The notes beneath the pieces are model-generated. The model searched no databases and had not been told where the DNA came from. It saw only the letters and a list, made by a program, of their open reading frames with translations. A stretch of DNA of 60,331 nucleotides from NCBI GenBank assembly GCA_947631235.1, contig CANRKO010000009.1:1-60331 (forward strand). The letters are read 5' to 3'. The stretch's first letter is position 1; each line of letters opens with the position of its first letter. This document shows positions 15,288 through 25,784 of this stretch, piece after piece. Position numbers and translations under genes: made by a program. Source of the DNA: an uncultured Clostridia bacterium (lineage in GTDB: Bacteria > Bacillota > Clostridia > UBA1381).

Positions 15288-18200
15288 TCATCTCTCCATT
15301 TCTCTGTTTTTCTTTTTCGGCATATCGCCCTCGTCAGGGATTTCGTCAATCGTTTCGGATTTGCTCTTATCCATATTGAGCAGAGCATCGAGTTTCGCGA
15401 GCCGCTCCAGTTTCTCGTTAAGCTCCGCTTCCTGTGGGAATTCCTTGACGGATTCCACCTTTGCGGTTTCAAACTGCTTTTTCGTTTCCTGCAAACTCAC
15501 GCGGCTCTTTTCAAGCATCTTGCCTATGCCCTCGATAGCGTTATCAATTCTTTGTATGTTTCCGAAAATATCAGTACCCACCTCTATCGTATAATGCGCC
15601 TTATTTCTTAACGTCAGTTTTATCGTCTTATGCCACGAATCAAGTGATAATTCCATCGCAAATCCGCGATATTCGCCTATTGGTGTCGAGTCGGGAGATG
15701 TCATAGCCTTGCACCGTTCTATCAGAGCGGCTCCGGCTTTTTCCTTCTCAAAATATCCCATTCCGTCAATAGTCATAGGATAGAATTTACCCTCAGTTTT
15801 CGGATATTTTTTTGTGAGTTCAATATCCTGTTCCATGCCGGAAATAGCGGATGTAAGTTCAGCTATACGCTGCGGATAATATTTTATTACCCTGTCCTCC
15901 AAATCGTATTTCTGCGACATAAAACTCGACCGTATTACCTTCAGCTTCGCAACCTCGGTGTCAAGCTCCATTTTCTCCTTGATATACGGATTTCCGGTAG
16001 CAAGAGCCTTTATTTCCGCATACGACAGTGCCGTTTCGTCTATATCCTCCGCGCTTCTGACGGGAGATTTACTCGTCATAATCTGCGATATAAATTTCTG
16101 CTTATTCTCAACAAGCTGCCACATATAGCTGTCGAACGTGTCCTTTGTGACGTAACGGTAAATATGCACAGTATCGTTTGTGTTGCCCTGTCTGATAATT
16201 CGTCCGGCGCGCTGCTCCAAATCGGCAGGTCGCCACGGGCAGTCAATATCGTGCGACGCGATAAGCCGCGTCTGAACATTCGTACCCGCGCCCATTTTTT
16301 GCGTTGAGCCAAGCAGTATCCGCACATCGCCGCTTCTGACTTTGGCGAACAGTTCTTTTTTCTTGGCTTCGCTGTCGGCATTATGAATAAACGCAATATC
16401 GCTTTCGGGTACGCCCTTTTCGATAAGTTTTGCCTTTATATCGTCATATACGTTAAACTCGCCGTTGTTTTTCGGCGTTGATAAATCGCAGAACACAAGC
16501 TGAGCACCCTTGCTCTCCGCTGTTTTCTGCCATATGTCTAATACGTTATCAATACAAGCGTTTATCTTAGTTCCGTCAGCATCGCCGAGCATTGGATTTA
16601 TAAGGCGTTGGTCGAGCGCGAGCTTTCGTCCGTCGTTCGTAATTTTGAGCATATTATCCTGAGTCGGTTCAACTTGACGCTGCCTGACTTTTTCGGCGCG
16701 TTCTGCGAGACTTTCAACGATTTCCTTTTGTATATTCGTAGAATCAACCGCGACATTGTGATATTCCGCTTTCGGTACGGGGAGATTGAGCATATCCGCA
16801 GTCTGAATGTCCGCGACTTCCTTAAACATATTCATCAGTTCAGGAATGTTATAGAATTTCGCGAACCGCGTTTTTGCTCTGTAACCGCTGCCCTCCGGAG
16901 CAAGTTCAATCGCCGTTATCGTTTCGCCGAATGTGGAAGCCCACGCGTCGAAGTGCTGCAATTCGTTTTGTTCGAGCAGGTCATATTGTAAATATCTCTG
17001 CATGGTGTAGAGTTCTACCATCGAATTACTTATAGGAGTTCCGGTAGCGAAAACCGTTCCTTTTCCTCCGGTAAGCTCGTCAAGGTATCGGCATTTCATA
17101 AACATATCGCTCGACTTCTGCGCTTCCGTCTGTGCTATGCCGCCTACGTTACGCATTTTAGTGTAGAGGAACAAATTTTTGTAATAATGCGCCTCGTCCA
17201 CAAACAGCCTATCTACGCCCAATTCCTCAAACGTAACGACATCATCACGTTGTTTTGAATTATTCAGCTTATCGAGCTTCGCTTCAAGGTTTTTACGGGT
17301 TTTCTCCATTTGCTTTATGGTATAGTTTTCGGCTTTATCAGCTTTCGCAGTCCTTATGCCCTCAACTATTTCTTCAATCTGATTTTCGAGAATCCTTGTC
17401 TGACGTTCTGCCGACATAGGGATTTTCTCGAATTGACTGTGACCGATTATTATCGCGTCATAATCGCCCGTGGCTATCCGAGCACAGAATTTTTTACGGT
17501 TTTTTGTTTCAAAATCCTTCTTGGTAGCTACAAGGACATTAGCTGCGGGATATAACTGCAAAAACTCAGCCGCCCACTGCTCCGTCAGATGATTCGGCAC
17601 AACAAAAATGGACTTATTGCAAAGTCCCAATCGTTTACTTTCCATAGCCGCAGCCGCCATTGTCCACGTTTTGCCCGCTCCGACCACATGACCGAGCAGG
17701 CTGTTTCCGCCGTACAGAATACGCGCGATCGCATTTTTCTGATGCTGTCGCAGTTGTATTTCGGGATTCATACCCGGTAATACGAGATGACTTCCGTCGT
17801 ACTCTCGCGGGCGGGTAGAATTAAACTTGTCGTTATACATACGCGTTAGCTCCTCGCGCCGCGTCGGTTCTTTCCATATCCAGTCCTTGAACGCGTTTTT
17901 TATGGACTCCTGCTTCTGCTGTGCTATGGTGGTTTCCTTTTTATTCAGTACCGCCACGCGCTTTCCTCGTTCATCTTCGACGTAATCAAAAATACGCACG
18001 TCTTTAAGATTAAGCGTATCCTCGATAATCTTGTACGCATTTATGCGTTTCGTTCCGTAGGTGCTGTTTACCTTGACATTCCCATAATCGTTACTCTTTC
18101 CGGCAACATTCCATTCACCCGTCATTTTCATATAGTGTACTTCAAGGCGGTGTTTGGCGTAATCGGACGGATTGAGAAATTCAACGATAAACTGCTTTAT

Positions 18201-21200
18201 ATAGCTTTCTGGAATCCACGTTGTACCGAGCCGGACTTCTATCTCGCTTGCCGATAAATCCTTCGGCTGTACCTTAGTCAAATAATCGACATTAACGCGA
18301 TAAGCCGTGTCGGACTGCGCTTTAGCTTCCGCGACCGCGAGTTTCGCACGGACATTGCCGGAAAGATATTCGTCAGCGGTCAGATATTTCTTCTGTTTGC
18401 TATCGCCGTCGTTATAATGAGGATTTAGAAATATTATGCCTTGCAGGTCATTAAAAAGTTCCTGCTCGGTTTTACCCGTGAGTTCGCTCATAAACGCCAT
18501 ATCTACCCGCGCTTTTTCACCGAGAGATACGGCTAACGCTTCGCTCGCGGTATCAACGTGAGTAATCTCCTGCCTTGCGCCGATAGTACGCTTTGTGAAC
18601 ATATCGGCTTTTCGCTCCAGTTCGCCGTTATCGTTTAGGATTTCCAGTGAGCATAACAGAAAATAGCTGCTGTCCAACGAGAACGCCATGCTGTTGCCGC
18701 GTGAATTGATAAGACCGTATTTTGCGGTATAATCGTCATATAGCTTGTTCAGCTTCGCCTGCTGCTCCTTAATCGCCGCGTCGGAATATCCCTCCGACTG
18801 ATATTCAATCAGCGTCCTAACGCAGTCGCGAAGTTCTATCATGCCTTTGATGCGGTTTTCTCCGGTAAGCGACGTTTCAACACGATTCATTCTGCTGTTC
18901 TCGCGGAAATATATATCTCCGTCTACGATTGTGTAGCTGAAATTCCGCACATTCGGGTTGGCGGGAATAGATAAATCCTCGTCATTGGAAATATCCTCAA
19001 ACTCGTACTCCGTAATCTCCGCATGAATATTCTGAATAGCGTCGTTTAGCTGCTCCGCGAGGTCAGCGTCCTCGAACGGTCGGCATACGGTATCGGTTTT
19101 GTCACCGTACATCATATCGTCGAATACCATCTCACCGAGTATCATATCGGGATTGTCGATAAAATACTGATTAATGGGAATACCGTTCTCATCTTTACCG
19201 ACATTTATCCACTCCGGCATAATATCCGTCATCCGGTCACGCTTTTGCAAAAAGATAATATCCGTCGTGACGTCCGTTCCGGCATTCGCCTTGAACGCGT
19301 TGTTCGGTAACCGAATTGCGCCGAGTAAATCCGCGCGCTGTGCGATATATTTCCTTACGGACGGATTCTGCTTATCCATCGTTCCCTTTGACGTAATAAA
19401 CGCAACTACGCCGCCCGGTCTAACCTTATCGAGCGTTTTCGCGAAAAAGTAGTCGTGTATGAGGAAATTATGCTTATTATATTTCCTATCGGGCAGTTTG
19501 TAATTGCCGAAAGGGACGTTGCCAACCGCCACATCGAAAAAGCTGTCGGGTAGGGTAGTGTTCTCATAGCCTTGCACGGCAATTATATTCCGCTGATAAA
19601 GCTGCTGTGCTATTCTGCCCGTTATGCTGTCGATTTCAATGCCGTACATTCGGCTGTCGCCCATGCTTTCAGGCAGTAAGCCCATAAAATTACCGATACC
19701 GCACGACGGCTCTAATATATTGCCCTGACGGAAACCCATATTTTCAAGCGCTTTATACATAGCCTTGATAACAGTGGGCGAGGTATAGTGAGCGTTAAGC
19801 GTACTTGCTCGTGCCTGTGAATATTCCTCCGGCGTGAGCGCGTCCTTGAGTTCGGCATATTCCTTAGACCAATTATCCTTTCTCTCGTCAAACGCTTCGG
19901 GCAGTCCACCCCAACCGACATAGCGCGATAGGATTTCCTGTTCCTCCGGCGTAGCAAGACGGTTTTCGGCTTCGCATAATTTCAGCGTTCGGATAGCTTC
20001 CATATTATTATGAAACTTCTCCTTTGCGCCGCCGTGTCCGAGGTTGTCATCGGTTATTACGAAATTACGCCGCTCAGACATAGGAATATCGGGGAGTATC
20101 GGCATATTTCGCACCGTCTCCGACTGCTGTTTCTCAAATGCGGGTATTATATTTTGCTCCTGCTCTGCGATAAGGCTTCTGATTTTGCCGATTTTCTCAA
20201 TACGGCTTATGGGGAAGCCTGCATCGTTTTCAAATGTAACATCACGCATAGAAACATCGCCGCTAATATCTCCGACGCGTTCAATAACGAACCGCCGCCC
20301 GTCAAGCTCGACTTCCTTACCGATAAGGTCGTCATTTGAAATTTCCTGAGTTTCGGCTCTCTCATTTTCCTGTGGGGGAGTGAGGTCAATTACAATACTG
20401 CGAAGTTTTACTTCGTCAAGCCGCTCGTCCTTTTCCGGCAAAACGGCGGCAACGTCGCTTGCATACATGAATATCAGTTCACCATACTGCATATCGGTCA
20501 GTCCGTTTGTAATCATATCTTCAAGGCTGTCATACTGCGTTGTGTTGATTTCGTGATTGTCAACGTACTGGATAATGCGGAAATTTACAAGGTCAGCGTC
20601 AACCTGTATTTCACTTCCGTCCTCGTCTACCGTATATGCAAGCGATACCTTTTCTAAATCCGAAAAATCCGCTTCACCGCTGTATTCTTTCTCGCAAAAT
20701 TCGTTTATGAGCGATTTCGCCTGTTCGAGCAGTTCGTTATGCCGTACATTGTCCACGTCTACGATATTAACGAAAACACTGTTATTTTGCAGTTCTGTCG
20801 TAAACCGTTCCAATGCAAACGTGGGTATGCCTGTCATAGCTATATCGCCCTCGTCCGTATGCCGACGCGTAAGTGTAAGCTGCAAAATCTCCGCAGCTTT
20901 TACAGCTTCGTCGCCGTAGACTTCATAGAAATCTCCGACGCGGGTAAGGTTAATTGTCCGCAATTCCTTTAAGTCATTCTCAATCAGATACGCATGACTT
21001 CGCGCGTGGACGTCGCCTGTGGCTCTTTGTATTTCCTCCAGACAGCCGATAATCTGTTCTCGCTTTGCATTATCCTTGATTATTTCCGCAAACTCAGCCT
21101 CGCCTGCGTTCAGAACATCAGCTAATCCGTTTCGTTCAAAATGCCGTTTTTCGGATATTTCTATTGTATTGACATAACAGACAAGTCGTTTCGGCATTGT

Positions 21201-23540
21201 CATTTGCCGTTCCTGCGGTGACAATTCTCTGCTGTCGTTAAGAAATTTAATCTGCTCCGAGCGTATACGTAACCGCTCTTGCTCCGCGTTATACTTTGGA
21301 ATTTCCTCGGCAATTTCGCGCTCGGTAAGATATTTACCGGCTTTGATAAGACTGTCAATACGTTTTGCAACATTATTCCAAGTAAGCGTCACTTTGGCAA
21401 GCGGTGATAAAATATCACTGCGACTGAAATCAATACCTTTGGTGTCATGCCATTCATTAAACAATCCGCCGCTATAACCGCCTGTGCCGTATTCATCCCT
21501 TAAAAACTTGATACGCTCACTTAAGTCGGTATGCTCCTGAAAGTACAGATAAATACGTATTTTACCGCTTTCCATGCCGCTTCCGCGGGTAAACATCTTA
21601 TTTATCTCATCCTCGGTAATAAACCGCGCCACACTACTAACCTGATATTCGTCTGCCGTAAAATGCAGCCGTTCAAGCTGCAAATCCTTTAACAGCCGCA
21701 GAACGCTGTCAGGCGAATACATACTGAAACGCATAGTATCACGGTTATTCTGATACGCCTCGGCAAGAGTTGATGTGACTTCGATAAATTTGTCCAATTC
21801 CTCCGGTTTATACAGCAATTCCGTAATCCGCGCCGTGCTGTCGGGATAGCCGCCATTAAACCACGCTTCATCAAACAGTTCTCTATATCCCGAATAATCG
21901 TCAAAATTAACATCTCGGTGCATATACCAAAATGCGCTTGCTGCTTTTTTGCGTTCAAATTCGCCCATATTATCAAGCGTTTCCTGCGGTGCAAATCTGC
22001 CGAGTTCGAGTAATTCCTTGATACGGCTGTCCGCCTGCTCCCATGTGAGAAGCTGTCCTCTGCCGACCGCCGTATCGCCGTAGACTATGCGGATACCCTC
22101 GTCGTTCCACCATGCTGACACCTTCGTACCGTCGAAAATAAATCCCTTGCCGCCCATTTTGTATTCGTCTTTAAGAAACGATATATTTTCATCGGATGAT
22201 TTATCTTTACTGTACTCAACGCAAATGTTTATAATGCTGTCGCGGTTATTGGCACCGCTTGTCAAAACCTCGTCGATAATCTGTTGCGGCAACAAAAAAA
22301 CGGGGCGTGTTTGCTCCGTTTTTCGTAGGTTTTCTTCCTGCTCCTCTGCCGTGGGCAAGGGCATATCGAACAGTGTTAGCTGAATACCAGTTCTTTCAGA
22401 ACCGACTCCTCCGCCGAATGGAGCAAATTGTTCATTAACCCTGTCCATTTCAACGGGTTGTTCGCTTTCATTTCCTCCGTCGCTCCCTCGGCTTTCGCCA
22501 TCTGTTCGACTGCCCTCTGCACCTGCTCCGACGCTGTCTTGTCCACTTCCTGCAAGTGTTCGAGCAGCGTCCCGCTCGTCAGCATTGACGAGTACAGTAT
22601 CGGTCTGCTGTTCTTCAGGTACGTCCGTCGCATCATTCCGTACTTGCCCAAGCTGTATTCCTTCGTCGGCACTGTCAGGTCGGGAAGCTGATAATCGCCC
22701 ACTGTCTTGTATGCTACCTCCGCCATGTTTGTCACCTCTTTCTGAAATATTTGATTTGTTTACATTATATACAGTGCTCCGCGATTGTGCAAATTTTCTC
22801 TGTTCGGCGCGTATAGTTTCGGAAATGTTTCTTAATGCCGTTTCGGAAATAGCACTTACCGCGCCGCCGAGTACGTCAATCGTTTCCTTGGTATTAAAAT
22901 CCCGTATATGCTCAAAATCCTCGCTGTCTATCACGGTTTCGGGATTTAAACCCATACGCTCCATAATCATATACGCGACCGATGCTTCGGCAGTCTGCCG
23001 AAACCGCAAGTCGAGATTCACGTCATCAAGTCCGCTCAAAAAGCTGCCGCGTTTCGCGTATTTAAGCTCATGTATGTAATCTCCCTTATTATCCTGTACC
23101 GCATTATGCGCCGCCGACAAAATCGCTTCGTGAATTGTATTACTCGACTGCAGTTCGCCGAAACTGCTTTCAAGCGTTTCTATGACCGCATCGGCGTACC
23201 GCTCGTTATATTTCCACAATCTTAAGCCGCGATAGAATTGGTCATGCGTATCGGAAACATCGAATACATATTCCAATCCGTAGCGATTCCCGTTCTCGCG
23301 CAAGAGCGCGATACCTTTCGCACCGCGATCCACGCGCCTGTGCAGACTGTTGTTCCAAACCTCAATCCGAGCGCAGGCTGTCGCATCGGGACGCTGAGCG
23401 TAGATTAGTATCTGGTCTGCAAACGGATACTTATATTGCCATGCCGCCGTTTTCAGAAATCTTATCCAGTTATCGCGGTCAGACAGGGAAGATGACGTTT
23501 CCTGAAGCAAATCAAATATTCTCTGTGCCTTTGCAGGCAT
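15288..23540 (-). CDS. Giant N6-methylase / SNF2-type helicase fusion
   Basis: 2750 residues. An N-terminal module (DNWIRFLKTAAWQYKYPFADQI) is common to large proteins of conjugative elements. Around residue 880 there is a MutS domain I-like block (VGDFYEVYGDEAVKAAEILQLTLTRR). A class I methyltransferase follows near 1277 (NILEPSCGIGNFMG, catalytic VGNVPFG in place of NPPF). The SNF2 helicase has GHVVGAGKTWTMAA (about 1953), VDEAHYYKN (about 2112), GTPISNSMVELY (about 2168) and QRAGRIIRQGN (about 2447). Such 'polyvalent' proteins are thought to protect incoming DNA or process it after transfer; the exact role is unknown. ATG at 23540 follows GGGGAGG; the GTG at 23549 is inside that site. Confidence 0.9.
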   Translation of the reverse strand: MPAKAQRIFDLLQETSSSLSDRDNWIRFLKTAAWQYKYPFADQILIYAQRPDATACARIEVWNNSLHRRVDRGAKGIALLRENGNRYGLEYVFDVSDTHDQFYRGLRLWKYNERYADAVIETLESSFGELQSSNTIHEAILSAAHNAVQDNKGDYIHELKYAKRGSFLSGLDDVNLDLRFRQTAEASVAYMIMERMGLNPETVIDSEDFEHIRDFNTKETIDVLGGAVSAISETALRNISETIRAEQRKFAQSRSTVYNVNKSNISERGDKHGGGSIQDSGRLSASRPDSADEGIQLGQVRNDATDVPEEQQTDTVLVNADERDAARTLAGSGQDSVGAGAEGSRTDGESRGSDGGNESEQPVEMDRVNEQFAPFGGGVGSERTGIQLTLFDMPLPTAEEQEENLRKTEQTRPVFLLPQQIIDEVLTSGANNRDSIINICVEYSKDKSSDENISFLKDEYKMGGKGFIFDGTKVSAWWNDEGIRIVYGDTAVGRGQLLTWEQADSRIKELLELGRFAPQETLDNMGEFERKKAASAFWYMHRDVNFDDYSGYRELFDEAWFNGGYPDSTARITELLYKPEELDKFIEVTSTLAEAYQNNRDTMRFSMYSPDSVLRLLKDLQLERLHFTADEYQVSSVARFITEDEINKMFTRGSGMESGKIRIYLYFQEHTDLSERIKFLRDEYGTGGYSGGLFNEWHDTKGIDFSRSDILSPLAKVTLTWNNVAKRIDSLIKAGKYLTEREIAEEIPKYNAEQERLRIRSEQIKFLNDSRELSPQERQMTMPKRLVCYVNTIEISEKRHFERNGLADVLNAGEAEFAEIIKDNAKREQIIGCLEEIQRATGDVHARSHAYLIENDLKELRTINLTRVGDFYEVYGDEAVKAAEILQLTLTRRHTDEGDIAMTGIPTFALERFTTELQNNSVFVNIVDVDNVRHNELLEQAKSLINEFCEKEYSGEADFSDLEKVSLAYTVDEDGSEIQVDADLVNFRIIQYVDNHEINTTQYDSLEDMITNGLTDMQYGELIFMYASDVAAVLPEKDERLDEVKLRSIVIDLTPPQENERAETQEISNDDLIGKEVELDGRRFVIERVGDISGDVSMRDVTFENDAGFPISRIEKIGKIRSLIAEQEQNIIPAFEKQQSETVRNMPILPDIPMSERRNFVITDDNLGHGGAKEKFHNNMEAIRTLKLCEAENRLATPEEQEILSRYVGWGGLPEAFDERKDNWSKEYAELKDALTPEEYSQARASTLNAHYTSPTVIKAMYKALENMGFRQGNILEPSCGIGNFMGLLPESMGDSRMYGIEIDSITGRIAQQLYQRNIIAVQGYENTTLPDSFFDVAVGNVPFGNYKLPDRKYNKHNFLIHDYFFAKTLDKVRPGGVVAFITSKGTMDKQNPSVRKYIAQRADLLGAIRLPNNAFKANAGTDVTTDIIFLQKRDRMTDIMPEWINVGKDENGIPINQYFIDNPDMILGEMVFDDMMYGDKTDTVCRPFEDADLAEQLNDAIQNIHAEITEYEFEDISNDEDLSIPANPNVRNFSYTIVDGDIYFRENSRMNRVETSLTGENRIKGMIELRDCVRTLIEYQSEGYSDAAIKEQQAKLNKLYDDYTAKYGLINSRGNSMAFSLDSSYFLLCSLEILNDNGELERKADMFTKRTIGARQEITHVDTASEALAVSLGEKARVDMAFMSELTGKTEQELFNDLQGIIFLNPHYNDGDSKQKKYLTADEYLSGNVRAKLAVAEAKAQSDTAYRVNVDYLTKVQPKDLSASEIEVRLGTTWIPESYIKQFIVEFLNPSDYAKHRLEVHYMKMTGEWNVAGKSNDYGNVKVNSTYGTKRINAYKIIEDTLNLKDVRIFDYVEDERGKRVAVLNKKETTIAQQKQESIKNAFKDWIWKEPTRREELTRMYNDKFNSTRPREYDGSHLVLPGMNPEIQLRQHQKNAIARILYGGNSLLGHVVGAGKTWTMAAAAMESKRLGLCNKSIFVVPNHLTEQWAAEFLQLYPAANVLVATKKDFETKNRKKFCARIATGDYDAIIIGHSQFEKIPMSAERQTRILENQIEEIVEGIRTAKADKAENYTIKQMEKTRKNLEAKLDKLNNSKQRDDVVTFEELGVDRLFVDEAHYYKNLFLYTKMRNVGGIAQTEAQKSSDMFMKCRYLDELTGGKGTVFATGTPISNSMVELYTMQRYLQYDLLEQNELQHFDAWASTFGETITAIELAPEGSGYRAKTRFAKFYNIPELMNMFKEVADIQTADMLNLPVPKAEYHNVAVDSTNIQKEIVESLAERAEKVRQRQVEPTQDNMLKITNDGRKLALDQRLINPMLGDADGTKINACIDNVLDIWQKTAESKGAQLVFCDLSTPKNNGEFNVYDDIKAKLIEKGVPESDIAFIHNADSEAKKKELFAKVRSGDVRILLGSTQKMGAGTNVQTRLIASHDIDCPWRPADLEQRAGRIIRQGNTNDTVHIYRYVTKDTFDSYMWQLVENKQKFISQIMTSKSPVRSAEDIDETALSYAEIKALATGNPYIKEKMELDTEVAKLKVIRSSFMSQKYDLEDRVIKYYPQRIAELTSAISGMEQDIELTKKYPKTEGKFYPMTIDGMGYFEKEKAGAALIERCKAMTSPDSTPIGEYRGFAMELSLDSWHKTIKLTLRNKAHYTIEVGTDIFGNIQRIDNAIEGIGKMLEKSRVSLQETKKQFETAKVESVKEFPQEAELNEKLERLAKLDALLNMDKSKSETIDEIPDEGDMPKKKNREMER

Positions 23541-23545
23541 TGTCG

Positions 23546-23941
23546 TCACCTCCCCATATCCTGACGCTTATTTTTTATCCTGCGCTGTTCCTTTAATTTT
23601 TCCGCAGCCTTTAATGCTTCATCGAGTGTTGAATATTCGCCGTTTTCAAGTTTCTCGCTGAACGCCGCATCATCGCGGTAATCCATGCGCCGTACATATC
23701 CGCACAGCTTGTTTACCGCGCCTAAAGTGTCTTTCTTACGGTCGATAATTTTCAATATATTTTCGCCTGTCATATCATCGGCGGTCAGGTTTATCTTTAC
23801 CGTTCGGGCGTTATCGAGCATAATGAGGCTCGGAACGGTCAGAACACCGATATGCTGCAACTGCTTCTGAACCTCCGCAGGCGGCTCGGATAAATCAATA
23901 TCCACGCTTTGCGATAAGAAATTTATATTAGCCGTTATCAT
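23546..23941 (-). CDS. Hypothetical element protein
   Basis: 131 residues, not recognised. The N-terminal half alternates strands (MITANINFLSQSVDIDLSEPP, VLTVPSLIMLDNARTVKINLTAD), and the C-terminal half is a basic helix ending KNKRQDMGR. It is coupled on both sides: its ribosome-binding site GGAGAGG lies in the last codons of the upstream gene, and its own last codons carry GGGGAGG for the giant helicase. No membrane segment. Confidence 0.7.
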   Translation of the reverse strand: MITANINFLSQSVDIDLSEPPAEVQKQLQHIGVLTVPSLIMLDNARTVKINLTADDMTGENILKIIDRKKDTLGAVNKLCGYVRRMDYRDDAAFSEKLENGEYSTLDEALKAAEKLKEQRRIKNKRQDMGR

Positions 23942-23948
23942 AATCTGT

Positions 23949-24992
23949 CTACCTCTCCATATCCTTATCCTTGATTTTAACGCCCGCCGCCTTTAATATG
24001 CCGTTCATGCTCTTTTTGGTGCAACCCTCAAAATCAGCTTTGGCATTCATAAAATCATCAACTTCGCCGCGAAAACCCATATCCCCGGCATCAAGCAGAG
24101 TTTCCCGCCCGTATGCCGCGAGATGTGAAAAGAATAAGTTTACGTCCTTCATATTCTCCTTTGATTCTGCCGCTTCTTTGATAACATCATCCGAAATGTT
24201 CACATATACAAGCTGACCGCCCGCCGTCGCGTCGGGATTGTAGTATTCCTCGATAAATCCGCCGTCTATGCGGAAAAACTTATCAGCTTCAATGCTGCCA
24301 TAGGTCTGTTCAACGAATTTCACATCCTTGTAACGATTAAGTTCCGCGGTATCGTAGCAATATATATGGACATAATGCTCACTAAAATTATGACCGGTTC
24401 TCAAACAAGATAAATAGTACGTATGTTTTTCGGTCTGAACCTTAAAAATATTAGTCTTGTTGTCGTGGCTGTCTTTTGTGATAGAATCAACCGTATCGCA
24501 CACTTCGTCTATGGCGGCAGGATTTTTTAATATAGGCGTTTCCGATTGGACACGGAAATAGTTAAAAACATCAAGAAATTCCTTGTTAAACTCGCCCGTG
24601 TCAAAACTGCCGTTTTTTCTTGCACCGTCTATGAACATTCTGTTGCCATGTGTAAAATTGACCGCAAAAGCACACAGACTCCCCGCATCGTGTCGTGAAG
24701 CGGCAAACTCCGTTTCCTCCGGCACAGGCGTTTCGAGCTTATATTCACCGTGTATAACAGGCTTATAGACATCTCCGTTACGCTCCATAATTTCGGCAAA
24801 CTGGCATATATGATAAACATTGCCGTATGAATTATTTTCGGACATCAACTCAAAATGCGTATCATCTATATACTTGCACTGATACTTTGTCATTTTTCCG
24901 TCATATGAGTGCTTTATAGTTATCTCGCCGCCATCGGGGATATAGAACAAATCTCTGTAATTGCTGTCAATAAAGCGTATATCCTTATCCAT
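23949..24992 (-). CDS. Element protein with LPD/YodL-like N-terminus
   Basis: 347 residues. The N-terminus, YRDLFYIPDGGEITIKHSYDG...YQCKYIDDTHFELMSE...YHICQFAEIMERN, strongly resembles the large-polyvalent-protein-associated modules that occur fused to or beside the giant helicases of Firmicutes elements. The remaining 260 residues are unrecognised and contain no membrane segment; they include FAVNFTHGNRMFIDGARKNG, KHTYYLSCLRTGHNFSEHYV and a helical C-terminus. Function unknown. It ends -DMER, which encodes the ribosome-binding site of the next gene. Confidence 0.7.
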   Translation of the reverse strand: MDKDIRFIDSNYRDLFYIPDGGEITIKHSYDGKMTKYQCKYIDDTHFELMSENNSYGNVYHICQFAEIMERNGDVYKPVIHGEYKLETPVPEETEFAASRHDAGSLCAFAVNFTHGNRMFIDGARKNGSFDTGEFNKEFLDVFNYFRVQSETPILKNPAAIDEVCDTVDSITKDSHDNKTNIFKVQTEKHTYYLSCLRTGHNFSEHYVHIYCYDTAELNRYKDVKFVEQTYGSIEADKFFRIDGGFIEEYYNPDATAGGQLVYVNISDDVIKEAAESKENMKDVNLFFSHLAAYGRETLLDAGDMGFRGEVDDFMNAKADFEGCTKKSMNGILKAAGVKIKDKDMER

Positions 24993-24994
24993 AA

Positions 24995-25618
24995 TTACCG
25001 TTCAACCTCCGATTTCTTCTTTTTCTTATTGTTTTCGGCTTGCGCGCGCTTAGTCTGTATCTCGTCCAAGCCCCTTTTAGCCCATTCGGGTAAATTCTCC
25101 GGTTCGATTATACCGAGAATATCATACCTTTCCATGCGGGTATCGCTTTTATCGTAGAGGTTGGTACAGTAAACCGCCGTTCCGCGAGCGTTCATACTTG
25201 TGCCGTTGCCGCTGTTGGCAAGATAAAGCTGATTTATCGGCGACCTATATTCAGGTCTCAGACAATCTGCATTTATTACAATAACCTTGCCCTTTATGTC
25301 GTCTGCAAGAGGCAGCAGCGCGCCTTCGTTTCGGTCAATCGGTTTTTTCCCACATAATGTTTTATCACGCTGTTTCTTGATTTGTCGTATCTGCTCCGTC
25401 AATCTCTCGGCAAACACTTCGGCAAGCTCGATAAAATCATCGCTTGCACAGCAATTCACATACTGAGCAAGTATTCCCTTTTCCTTGTAATCGGCTACCA
25501 TATACCGCTCATCTTCGGGAGCTTTGGGATTTTCGCCCATAACAATCTCGGTATTGCCGATATGAATGGCATGAGTTATCTCATAACCGCCCGCCATACG
25601 CTTCTCGTCACGTTCCAT
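24995..25618 (-). CDS. Conserved element protein of unknown function
   Basis: 207 residues. Two segments recur in conjugative-element proteins as I know them: GYEITHAIHIGNTEIVMGEN...YMVADYKEKGILAQY near the start, and KGKVIVINADCLRPEYRSPINQL followed by ARGTAVYCTNL in the second half. The C-terminal 20 residues are Lys-rich. No enzymatic motif is evident. ATG at 25618 follows GGAGGTGA; the longer frame starts at a GTG inside that site. It ends -EVER, two bases before the next start. Confidence 0.7.
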   Translation of the reverse strand: MERDEKRMAGGYEITHAIHIGNTEIVMGENPKAPEDERYMVADYKEKGILAQYVNCCASDDFIELAEVFAERLTEQIRQIKKQRDKTLCGKKPIDRNEGALLPLADDIKGKVIVINADCLRPEYRSPINQLYLANSGNGTSMNARGTAVYCTNLYDKSDTRMERYDILGIIEPENLPEWAKRGLDEIQTKRAQAENNKKKKKSEVER

Positions 25619-25784
25619 TTTTGTCACCTCCGCCCGCTATTTTATCTCTGTGCGGATATTTTTCCTGCTCGACTTCATACTGCTTCTTCGTTTTATAGAA
25701 CGGACACTCGCCGTTTTTGCAAAGCATTTGCTTTAAAACTCTGCATTTCTTAATCTGAATTTTTGCAAAACAATCATCATACAC
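25608..25784 (-). CDS. Small Cys-containing element protein
   Basis: 58 codons starting at GTG (25784): YDDCFAKIQIKKCRVLKQM then LCKNGECPFYKTKKQYE. The four cysteines in C-x8-C and C-x4-C spacing are typical of short 'CPFYKT' proteins of Clostridial mobile elements. Its GTG overlaps the upstream TAG by one base, and GGAGGTGA for the next gene lies near its end, so it fits the coupled array. The metal-binding role is inference. The non-ATG start is why it is easily missed. Confidence 0.65.
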   Translation of the reverse strand: MYDDCFAKIQIKKCRVLKQMLCKNGECPFYKTKKQYEVEQEKYPHRDKIAGGGDKNGT

